This document shows, piece by piece, positions 23,354 through 32,800 of a stretch of 64,000 bases of DNA. A model generated the notes under the pieces. It was not told the origin of the DNA. It saw only the letters and a list, made by a program, of their open reading frames with translations, and did not search any database. Source of the DNA: Plumapathes pennacea (lineage: Eukaryota > Cnidaria > Anthozoa > Antipatharia > Myriopathidae); assembly GCA_964036295.1 (NCBI GenBank), contig OZ038473.1:12600501-12664500 (forward strand), given 5' to 3'. Every line of letters begins with the position of its first letter. Positions within the stretch are counted from its first letter, which is position 1. The position numbers and the translations under genes were made by a program.

Positions 23354-25150
23354 GTGAAGAAATCCTGGTCCTGAAAGCTGTGAAGTGACAATTTGGTGCG
23401 AAGACGGGCAGCCAGGCGCAAAGACAACTTCTGTTCCTGACTTCTGTGAAGTGCACAAGCGAAGACGCGAAGGCATTTTTCTGGTTTTGCTGCTGTTCGT
23501 GCACATTCGTCAAGCGAAGAAGTCCGCGGCGAAGGTATTTTTGAGATGTTTGCTGAAGTCATTACGTTGTTGTAAAAGCTTCTTCGCCATTGCTGCCTTC
23601 TGTTCGCTCACAGACATAGTCGTTCTTTATTTCAGTACCGTATTTCCACGTGTACATGATCATTGACCAGTGTTTAAAACCTGTATTTGTTTTCAGTGAA
23701 GGCATCCTGGTCCTGACCGCTGTGAAGTGACAATTTGGTGCGAAGACGGGCAGCCAGGCGCAAAGACAACTTCTGTTCCTGACTGATGTGAAGTGCACCA
23801 TCGTCAAGCGAAGACGCGAAGGCATTTTTCTGGTTTTGCTGCTGTGTTCATGCACATTGGTCAAGCGAAGAAGTCCGCGGCGAAGGTATTTTTGAGATGT
23901 TTGCTGAAGTCATTACGTTGTTGTAAAAGCTTCTTCGCCATTGCTGCCTTCTGTTCGCTCACAGACATAGTCGTTCATTTTTTCAGTACCGTATTTCTAC
24001 ATGTACATGATCATTGACCAGTGTTTTATATCTGTATTTGTTTTCAGTGAAGACATCTTCTGTTCCTGCCTGCCGTGAAGTGCACCATCGTCATGCGAAG
24101 ACGCGAAGGCATTTTTCTGGCTTTGCTGCTGTGTTCGTGCACATTGGTCAAGCGAAGAAGTCCTCGGCGAAGGTATTTTTGAGATGTTTGCTGAAGTCAT
24201 TACGTTTTTGTAAAAGCTTCTTCGCCATTGCTGCCTTCTGTTCGCTCACAGATATAGTCGTTCATTTTTTCAGTACTGTATTTCTACATGTACATGATCA
24301 TTGACCAGTGTTTTATATCTGTATTTATTTTCAGTGAAGACATCTTCTGTTCCTGCCTGCCGTGAAGTGCACCATCGTCATGCGAAGACGCGAAGGCATT
24401 TTTCTGGCTTTGCTGCTGTGTTCGTGCACATTGGTCAAGCGAAGAAGTCCGCGGCGAAGGTATTTTTGAGATGTTTGCTGAAGTCATTACGTTGTTGTAA
24501 AAGCTTCTTTGCCATTGCTGCCTTCTGTTCGCTCACAGACATAGTCGTTCATTTTTTCAGTACTGTATTTCTACATGTACATGATCATTGACCAGTGTTT
24601 TATATCTGTATTTGTTTTCAGTGAAGACATCTTCTGTTCCTGCCTGCCGTGAAGTGCACCATCGTCATGCGAAGACGCGAAGGCATTTTTCTGGCTTTGC
24701 TGCTGTGTTCGTGCACATTGGTCAAGCGAAGAAGTCCTCGGCGAAGGTATTTTTGAGATGTTTGCTGAAGTCATTACGTTGTTGTAAAAGCTTCTTCGCC
24801 ATTGCTGCCTTCTGTTCGCTCACAGATATAGTCGTTCATTTTTTCAGTACTGTATTTCTACATGTACATGATCATTGACCAGTGTTTTATATCTGTATTT
24901 GTTTTCAGTGGAGACATCTTCTGTTCCTGCCTGCCGTGAAGTGCACCATCGTCATGCGAAGACGGTAGTTCGCCGCGAAGGCATTTTTCTGGTTCTGCTG
25001 CTGTGAAGTGCACATTCGTCAAGCGAAGAAGACCGGGAAGTCCGTGGCGAAGGCATTCTTGAGGAGATGATTGCTGAAGTCATTACATTTGTTGTAAAAG
25101 CTTTCTTGAATGAAGACGTTATAATAAAATACTTGTTACGATAAAAGTAC
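23354..25150 (+). repeat. Tandem array of six exon-B units and 3' end
   Basis: Blocks lie at 23354-23534, 23697-23885, 24048-24172, 24335-24459, 24622-24746 and 24909 to about 25150. B3-B5 are 125 nt. B1 and B2 carry an extra 5' stretch of about 60 nt. Start (tgaagacatcttctg) and intron ends (accagtgttttatat...ttttcag) resemble block A, so A and B share ancestry. B1-B5 end at gcgaag followed by GTATTT. B6 continues past this point without GT and reaches AATAAA at 25123-25128, which makes it a natural terminal exon. Units B3-B5 are nearly identical, implying recent duplication or gene conversion. Confidence 0.85.
25123..25128 (+). terminator. Candidate poly(A) signal AATAAA
   Basis: Canonical hexamer about 210 bases into the final B block, followed by a T/G-rich stretch (acttgttggttgttgtgt) as expected of a downstream cleavage element. 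Confidence 0.5.
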
Positions 25151-25196
25151 TTGTTGGTTGTTGTGTAAATGCAATCGAACCCCTATTAAGCGCAGT

Positions 25197-25638
25197 TTTC
25201 AAACCCCTAAAAAAAAAAAAAAAAAAAAATGGCGATCATTGCATATTAATAAATGCAAAATAATAATTAATTCCAACCTCGTTCCAAGGACCATCCGGGC
25301 GACCACTGAATATATAATTTCAAAATGGCGACCAGTGAATAATAATTAATTCCAACCCCGTCCCCTGGCCCTTCCGGCGACTACTGAATATTAATGATTC
25401 CAAAATGGCGGCCAGCTCGCCCCTGGCCCGTCCGAGCGAAAAGTGAATATATAATGAGCTCACAGGCCAGCTTTTTTGGATTTTCGCGATTTGGGCCGGA
25501 AAATCGGGGTTTTGGCCTCATTTGCATAGAATATATTAAAATCCGGCCTTCTGATTGGCTGAGAGCCTTCATTAGTAATTCTGCATACATTAACTAGGCA
25601 GCTCGACCAAATCCAAGGGGGACCCCTTGCTTCCCATG

Positions 25639-25672
<34 letters not shown>

Positions 25673-26530
25673 AAGAAAAAAAAGAAAAAAGACGGAACAA
25701 CACCAGGCAACTCGACGTTTTCCAAGGCAAACCCCTTGCTTCCCAATGCTCAAAAAAAAAAAAAAAAAAAAAAAAAGGCACAAATTAATTTTGTTGAAAC
25801 TTTTTATTACGAAACTCGTAAGATACACGTATTTACACTGCAGTTCACGCCTCTGTACTGTAATATCCATCTTAAAGGGGTAAACGCAGGTAATGAGAAA
25901 AAAAGCCAAGAAAAATCTCGAGTGTTCGGGTTCTGCAAAAACATCTCATTCGGAGCTAGCTGGCTCGAAATACAGTTCTAACAGTTCAAATAACGCATAC
26001 ACCTACTGAAGCGAGTTTACGAACCAGGTCAACTCGTCTTGAACCAAACTTCCGCTGGAGAAGAATAAAAATGGCGACCACTGCAAATTAATAAATGTAA
26101 AATAATAATTAATTCCAACCTCGTTCCAAGGACCATCCGGGCGACAACTGAATATATAATTTCAAAATGGCGACCATTGAATAATAATTATTCCAACCCC
26201 GTCCCCTGGCCCTTCCTGGCGACTACTGAATATATAATTTCAAAATGGCGACCAGTGAATAATAATTATTCCAACCCCGTCCCTTGGCCCTTCCTGGCGA
26301 CTACTGAATATATAATTTCAAAATGGCGACCAGTGAATAATAATTATTCCAACCCCGTCCCTTGGCCCTTCCTGGCGACTACTGAATATATAATTTCAAA
26401 ATGGCGACCAGTGAATAATAATTATTCCAACCCCGTCCCCTGGCCCTTCCTGGCGACTACTAAATATATAATTTCAAAATGGCGACCAGTGAATAATAAT
26501 TATTCCAACCCCGTTTCCTGGCCCTACTAA
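25197..26530. repeat. aaaatggcgaccantgaata satellite-like repeats
   Basis: A ~78-bp unit (gaatatataatttcaaaatggcgaccagtgaataataattattccaaccccgtcccctggcccttcctggcgactact) is repeated about five times between 26140 and 26530. Older, more divergent units lie at 25228-25400 and 26070-26150. Two long A runs (25640-25670 and 25752-25776) lie between the two blocks. A - strand 149-residue frame and a + strand 117-residue frame here are low-complexity artefacts. Confidence 0.9.
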
Positions 26531-26688
26531 ATAATAACTAGCTTAGTCCTAATTTCAAATCACTGAGGTCGGTTGTTCAAAGCTCTCTTAAGTAAACCCA
26601 GGGTTAACTAAATTCTTTCTTCCGTGGTGTTTTTGCCAACAAACTGCAGATTAAATTGTGATGAGCCCGAAAAAAAAAAAAAAAAAAG

Positions 26689-26759
26689 AGTTTCAACGGG
26701 AATCGAACCCATGACCTTCACGCAATTGGTGTAACGCTCTACCACTGAGCTATGAAGCC
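26689..26759 (-). tRNA. tRNA-like Pol III unit 1
   Basis: 71 nt that fold as a cloverleaf. The 7-bp acceptor stem has one C-A mismatch and a G-U end pair. The D arm contains TAGCTCAGTGG (A box), and the T arm contains GGTTCGATTCC, a perfect B box. The anticodon loop reads CCAATTG, so the formal anticodon is AAU (Ile), but position 33 is C instead of the near-invariant U. A run of T follows on the - strand and would terminate Pol III. It may be a tRNA pseudogene or a tRNA-derived element. Confidence 0.55.
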
Positions 26760-26943
26760 GTATGTGATATGATTAAGTGTGTGGTTCAATTTGTACCCAT
26801 AAACTGCAGATTGTTTATCATAGATTAACTAAAACGTGGTGTTTTTGCCCACAAACTGCAGATTAAATTGTGAATTTGATCATCGCAGTGGGTGAAGCAA
26901 TTTAAGCAGTTGCCACGAGCCGGAAAAAAAAAAAAAAAAAAAG

Positions 26944-27014
26944 AGTTTCAACGGGAATCGAACCCATGACCTTCACGCAATTGGTGTAACGCTCTACCAC
27001 TGAGCTATGAAGCC
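26944..27014 (-). tRNA. tRNA-like Pol III unit 2
   Basis: Identical in sequence to unit 1, 255 bp downstream, with the same A and B boxes and a downstream T run (- strand). Confidence 0.55.
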
Positions 27015-27197
27015 GTATGTGATATGATTAAGTGTGTGGTTCAATTTGTACCCATAAACTGCAGATTGTTTATCATAGATTAACTAAAACGTGGTGTTTT
27101 TGCCATCAAACTGCAGATTAAATTGTGAATTTGATCATCGCAGTGAGTGAAGCAATTTAAGCAGTTGCCACGAGCCGGAAAAAAAAAAAAAAAAAAA

Positions 27198-27268
27198 AGT
27201 TTCAACGGGAATCGAACCCATGACCTTCACGCAATTGGTGTAACGCTCTACCACTGAGCTATGAAGCC
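27198..27268 (-). tRNA. tRNA-like Pol III unit 3
   Basis: Same 71-nt unit at a 254-bp spacing. The T run starts immediately after the acceptor stem. Confidence 0.55.
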
Positions 27269-27450
27269 GTATGTAATATGATCAAATGCGTGGTTCAATT
27301 TGTACCCATAAACTGCAGATTGTTTATCACACATTAACTAAAACGTGGTGTTTTTGCCATCAAACTGCAGATTAAATTGTGAATTTGATCATCGCAGTGA
27401 GTGAAGCAATTTAAGCAGTTGCCATGAGCCCGAAAAAAAAAAAAAAAAAG

Positions 27451-27521
27451 AGTTTCAACGGGAATCGAACCCATGACCTTCACGCAATTGGTGTAACGCT
27501 CTACCACTGAGCTATGAAGCC
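27451..27521 (-). tRNA. tRNA-like Pol III unit 4
   Basis: Same 71-nt unit at a 253-bp spacing, with intact A and B boxes and a downstream T run. Confidence 0.55.
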
Positions 27522-27701
27522 GTATGTAATGTGATCAAATGTGTGGTTCAATTTGTACCCATAAACTGCAGATTGTTTATCACACATTAACTAAAACGTG
27601 GTGTTTTTGCCCACAAACTGCAGATTAAATTGTGAATTTGATCATTGCAGTGAGTGAAGCAATTTAAGCAGTTGCCATGAGCCCGAAAAAAAAAAAAAAA
27701 A

Positions 27702-27772
27702 AGTTTCAACGGGAATCGAACCCATGACCTTCACACTATTGGTGTAACGCTCTACCACTGAGCTATGAAGCC
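27702..27772 (-). tRNA. tRNA-like Pol III unit 5, fully paired anticodon stem
   Basis: This copy has TTACA/TGTGA in the anticodon stem, all pairs formed (one G-U), and loop CCAATAG. Units 1-4 and 7 carry an A-C mismatch there. It is therefore the best-folding member and may be closest to the ancestral tRNA. Confidence 0.6.
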
Positions 27773-27961
27773 GTATGTAATATGATCAAATGTGTGGTTC
27801 AATTTGTACCCATAAACTGCAGATTGTTTATCACACATTAACTAAAACGTGGTGTTTTTGCCCACAAACTGCAGATTAAATTGTGAATTTGATCATCGCA
27901 GTGAGTGAAGCAATTTAAGCAGTTGCCACGAGCCGGAAAAAAAAAAAAAAAAAAAAAAAAG

Positions 27962-28032
27962 AGTTTCAACGGGAATCGAACCCATGACCTTCAAGCTATT
28001 GGTGTAACGCTCTACCACTGAGCTATGAAGCC
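27962..28032 (-). tRNA. tRNA-like Pol III unit 6
   Basis: Loop CCAATAG as in unit 5, but the 3' half of the anticodon stem is CTTGA, giving mismatches. The downstream T run is the longest in the array (more than 20). Confidence 0.5.
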
Positions 28033-28219
28033 GTATGTGATATGATCAAATGTGTGGTTCAATTTGTACCCATAAACTGCAGATTGTTTATCACACATTA
28101 ACTAAAACGTGGTGTTTTTGCCCACAAACTGCAGATTAAATTGTGAATTTGATCATCGCAGTGAGTGAAGCAATTTAAGCAGTTGCCACGAGCCCGAAAA
28201 AAAAAAAAAAAAAAAAAAA

Positions 28220-28277
28220 AGTTTCAACGGGAATCGAACCCATGACCTTCACGCAATTGGTGTAGCGCTCTACCACT
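28220..28277 (-). pseudogene. tRNA-like unit 7, truncated
   Basis: The T arm and anticodon arm are present, but the 5' part (acceptor strand and half of the D arm) is replaced by MITE sequence. This unit marks the end of the array. Confidence 0.6.
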
Positions 28278-28554
28278 ACATATGATCAAGTGTGTGGTTC
28301 AATTTGTACCATAATCTGCAGATTGTTTATCATGGTTTAACTAAAACGTTTGATCTAGCTCAAAGCTAGCAAGAGTACGTTTTTTTTCCCGAACGTTTCT
28401 CAGTTTAGGCTTAAAAATGACCACAAAGTTTAGACCGAACCAGGATTAGCGTAATCGTGCTTTGAACAACTGGGGCCTCAAAAGTTTAAAATCTTATCAG
28501 CGACAATGCATTTATGCGTATAATCTATACTGTTGCTCCAGGCATCAAATTATT

Positions 28555-28762
28555 TTAACCCTTTCACTCCCAAGCGTACTCAAGTTCAATTTTCTCATTC
28601 GGTTTTGGTAGCACAAATATATAACATACAGTAAGTTGGGTTTTTGATACCTTGCTCAGATGATAGCTGATTAAACTATCAATTCTCACTGCATCACTCA
28701 TACATTTACCTTTTAAAAGGTTGGAAATTCTGTATTTTGAACTTTTGGGAGTGAAAGAATTA
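28555..28762. mobile_element. TTAA-flanked MITE, piggyBac-like, full copy
   Basis: Starts TTAACCCTTTCACTCCCAAG and ends cttttgggagtgaaagaatta. It contains actatcaattctcactgcatcactcatac, the complement of the words in the 3575 copy, so it lies in opposite orientation. Confidence 0.75.
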
Positions 28763-29299
28763 TATGCATCTGTGTGAACTCAGTTTATCGTTAATTTACG
28801 ACTTTACGACCTTATTATTTTTCTTCTGTGAAAAAGCCTATTTCAGGATTTCTGGGTTTAGTAAATGGCACCCTAGAGCTGCACTATTATCTTTGTCACT
28901 AAGAGAAGAAGCAAAACGGAGACCAGGTTATGAGAGAGAGTGTGTTTCACGCCAAGTGAGTCCGCCACTTGTTCAGTATTTTCCCGAGCTGTCGAGATAA
29001 CACAAATTTTATAATTAAAATATAATTATTTGATTATAAGCCACAACAAAATATTTATCAATGTTTAATTATTATTTACCTGCTGTACCATGATGAAAAT
29101 ACATGCACAAAAAATTACTGGAAATTGATAAAGGTGTTCTATATTAGCCTGCAAATACAGACGTGCCTCTCTCGGGGGGCTCAAAAGCTGTCCGACCGGA
29201 GACGGCCGTATTCACAGCTAGCTCAATATTAGCAAATTATATTTTAAAATCATGCTGTTATCATTATTTATGTTTATCTGTTAAGTTGTTTACATTTAT

Positions 29300-29425
29300 T
29301 TGGACGTGACTTTGCGTGGGACCGACGTGACTATGCATGAGATCGACGTGACTGCGTGAGATCGACGTAACTTTGCGTGAAATCGACGTGACTATGCCGT
29401 GAGATCGACGTGACTTTGCGGGAGG
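29300..29425. repeat. Minisatellite, ~23-bp unit
   Basis: Five imperfect copies of a unit reading gacgtgactttgcgtgagatc, in the region beyond the last visible exon of the Ig/FN3 gene. Confidence 0.8.
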
Positions 29426-29554
29426 ATCTCTTCAGTGAAACCCAAAGGGCGTGTCAATACCACTTGGTCTTATCTGACAGCTGTGCAGTATTGCTGTATT
29501 TTTAAATCTTAAGTCAAGTGCTAACTAAAGCTTGCCTGATCGCGATCCACTTAC

Positions 29555-29833
29555 CAGAAAACGTAATCCTGATCACTTCAGAAGGAGGTCCAACACCAAA
29601 CTGATTTACAGCGCGAACACGAGCATCGTAAGTCTTTCTTCCTTCAAACAAGAATGTCCGTTCCTTGGTCGTTTCGGTCACGGCCTTGTCCCACCCAACT
29701 TCAGGCAATTTGTACTGAACTAAGTACCGTGTTATCTCTTTCCCTCCATCAGTTAAAGGAACACTCCATGTTAGGTTCACGGAATGCGAGTTGTCAGGGG
29801 TCTGACGGAGTTTCCTTGGAGCCGAAGGGGTAC
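29555..29833 (-). CDS. FN3-2 exon
   Basis: Encodes a second fibronectin type III domain: TPSAPRKLRQ, VNLTWSVPLTDGG, ITRYLVQYKL, YDARVRAVNQFGVGPPSE and VIRITF. The motif VRAVN.FGVGPPSE is diagnostic. A donor GTAAGTG follows in phase 1, so more coding sequence is expected. Confidence 0.85.
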
Positions 29834-32800
29834 CTGTAAAAAGTATACGGTAAGGCACAGAAGGATTGGGTGAAAGAATCTGAACCAGATGAAAGTGATT
29901 AAACGATGAATATTATCACTGCACCGCTCAGGCTAGGTCCTATGCACTAGTGCGTTTTCGAAAATATTCGTTTTCGAAAACCTCCGTTTTCGCCCGTCCA
30001 TACTAATCCGTTTTTTAAACGAATAGCTGACTGAATTATCAATTCTCACTACATCACTCATACATTTTCTTCTTGAATGGTTGAAAGAATTCGTATCAGA
30101 AACTCAGGAGTGAAACGGTTTGGTGAATTTAAAAAACGCACACCTTGAAGAGACCCTCTCACCGTAGATGCTTTGCGCGCCCAGTGACTGACGGCGGCCA
30201 TTTTCGTATCATACGAAAGTAGCTAATTCTCATGTTTTTCTACGTTTTATCGCAAAATGAATCAGCACAAACTCAGAAAGTGTATTGATTACTGTAAGCA
30301 GTGACATTCAGATCAATCAACGTGGGCACCTCAGGAAAGTCGAGCTCCGGATGTAAGTATAGACATAGGCTCGGAAAGCATCTATGGTGAGAAGGTCTCT
30401 TAAAAAAAAAAAGCTAAGTTTCAACTTACTCCAGAAACCAAGCGTAAGAGCAACAGATGCAGTTCGTCCTAAACCAACTTTGTTCCCAGCTCTGATTCTC
30501 ACTTCCTGAGAACGTGGATACGTCGTGGGTTTAATCTTGCAGAGCAATATTTCCGTCGTATCCACTTTACTGTGCAGCCTCCACTCCTCTCCGTTTGGTC
30601 GGATCTCCACGTGGTATGACGTGATGAAGGTACCACCAGTAGACCTGGGAGGAAGCCATGTAATCTTGTGGTACACCTTGCACTCCGCACTGGTCATATT
30701 CGTTGTGTTATTGTTCGCAGTAACATTTAGGGGTGGACCAGGTTTAACTGGAAAATGAAGACGTAGTGATGAACTGGTAGACAAATATGACAGGATATTT
30801 AACCCTTTCACTACCAGGAGTGGTCAACTTCAAATTTCTCTTCTAATTTCTCACCACATATATGTCATACAGTATGTAGGCCTTGGATTTTAATACCTTG
30901 CTCAGCTGATTAAATTTCTTCCGACTGGCATAAAAGTTTGAGTTTGACTGTATACACACTTACAGAGTTGCGTGACTGTAATCACATGCACTGTATACAC
31001 AGAGTTGCGTGACTGTAATCACATGCACTGTATACACAGAGTTGCGTGACTGTAATCACGTGCACTGTATACACAGAGTTGCGTGACTGTAATCGCATGC
31101 ACTGTATGCACACTGAGTTGCGTGACTGTAATCGCATGCACTGTATACACACTTACAGAGTTGCGTGACTGTAATCACATGCACTGTATGCACACTGAGT
31201 TGCGTGACTGTAATCGCATGCACTGTATACACACTTACCTAGTTGCTTGACTGTAATCACATGCTGTTGGGTTGTCACTGTAGTCTTGGCATTGCAAACG
31301 TACATATAAGGATCAAAATCTTTTTTTGTCGTAACAATGGTCAGGATACTTTGGTTTCTTGTATTTCTGATGCGCCCAGTAATTAGTTCAGAACTCAGGG
31401 ATTGGTTCAAGAGTTTGCTCCATGAGAAAGACACGTTTGCCTCAGTTGCTAATCGCACGGAACACTTCAAGTGGATCTTGTGACCGTTCCAGGACTCCAC
31501 TTCTGTATCAGACTTGTTTGTGTTGATAAGAACATCTGAGAGAAATACAAAGGACGATGTGTTATAATAGATATTGTCACCTCGACTTTAGGAAAGATAT
31601 TTAGCCAGCGAGTCTGGGCCCCACTATGTTTAGGGGGAGACTCCCCAGGGGTGAGGGTAGATTGGTAACCGAGCTAAACTAACCGACTTTTGCCAACATA
31701 TTAAGTTGAAATGGCAGCTGAGAAATCGTCGGTTTAAGTTAGGGCAAAAGCATCGAAAAAGAGTTGTCCCTCCCTCTTATGGCTACACTAAAATGTCTTA
31801 TCTTGGAATAATCGCCAAGCTTCCCAAAGAGAGAGAGAGAGAAACAAAAACCAAAAAAAAAAAACAACAACAACAACAACAACAACCAAACACTCAAACG
31901 CTCGTCCAATATGTTTTTACCGAACGGAAAATTTTAATTTCGAACTCGATGCAAATTACTGAACATATTCGATATTATATTTGACAATGTTTACTTAGTA
32001 TTGCTTAGTACGGTTCTTTATTAGTTGCAGATTTTGGGTGCCTGTAAAGACGATGTATTTCCCTTCTAGAAACAAATCCCGCAAGCTTATGATAATCGCT
32101 ATTCGTTTTCTAGTGGAATTTATGCCAGGCCCTTCTTGAAGACCGCAGGTGACAAAGAAGCAGATGGATCTCCTTAATGATCACAAATGTGTTTGTCAAA
32201 AAGAGACAGATAAAATATATCTGTTACGAAACGCATTTACTTCTCGAACGAAGAAGACTATCCAAGGGTATGGCAACTGCAAAACGTCTAATATGTACGA
32301 TTGAAAAACCTTTCTCAATAAACTTGGTTCCGCTGCCAGAACATTACTGAAATTATAATCAAGTAGTCCTGGTTAAGACGCGGCTGGGGAAAAACACTTT
32401 TACGGGCACAAATAAACCAGTATCTGATCGATTCATGGATGATAGTTGGAGACCTGACCACATTCTCGGACAAATACGGAAATTTTCCTGGGCGAATTAA
32501 TGCAGTCACGTTTTGGATATTGAAGCAAACAATTCCGATACGTATTTGTAGAGGACAAATATTAAACGAAGCCTTGACGCCTTTAAACAGTGGACAGCCA
32601 TTATTTCATCCCTCCCGCTGAAAAAAAAAAGCATTCTTTTTTATCATTTATCAGGTGTGAAGGGTTTTTAAACGGAACTTTCGGGCGTTAAGCTCCATGA
32701 ATGACAACCTCGTTAATATTAATGTTAGTTCATCATGGTAAAGAAACTTCTTATCAAACAAAAAAATCACCCACTTTTGACTAAATTCATGTTGATGCAA

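Larger units (their letters stand above)
15951..25150 (+). ncRNA. Candidate long non-coding RNA gene with amplified exons
   Basis: A + strand series of short blocks, each between a pyrimidine-rich AG and a GTAAGT- or GTATTT-type donor. Plausible 5' blocks are 15951-15996, 16768-16842, 17165-17224, 17528-17659 and 18620-18743. These are followed by 12 copies of block A (19078-22233), one block C (22828-22887) and six copies of block B (23354 onward). The last B copy lacks its donor and runs to AATAAA at 25123-25128. Block A is usually 71 nt and block B 125 nt, both 3n+2, and two of the three frames of block A contain stops, so serial splicing cannot keep a frame open. Non-coding function is inferred from this. 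An alternative is a coding gene in which only one copy of each block is chosen. The true 5' end was not found. Confidence 0.5.
26565..28480. mobile_element. GGGCCC-family MITE expanded by an internal tandem array
   Basis: The left end ggttgttcaaagctctcttaagtaaacccagggttaactaaattct and the right end aaatgaccacaaagtttag...gattagcgtaatcgtgctttgaacaact are the two ends of the MITE family at 11076-11316. They are here almost 2 kb apart instead of about 240 bp. The gap is filled by a ~255-bp tandem repeat that includes the MITE-internal words gtggtgtttttgcc and aaactgcagatta together with a tRNA-like gene. Confidence 0.8.

Noticed and set aside
23385-24878. Repeated 93-96-residue ORFs in the B array
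   Set aside because: They cross the GTATTT donors into introns and are copies of the repeat, not independent genes.
25460-25909. 149-residue - strand ORF
   Set aside because: Consists mainly of poly-Phe/poly-Lys translated from A runs and repeats.
26177-26530. 117-residue + strand ORF with repeated NNNYSNPVPWPFLATTEY
   Set aside because: Translation of the ~78-bp satellite; no independent support.
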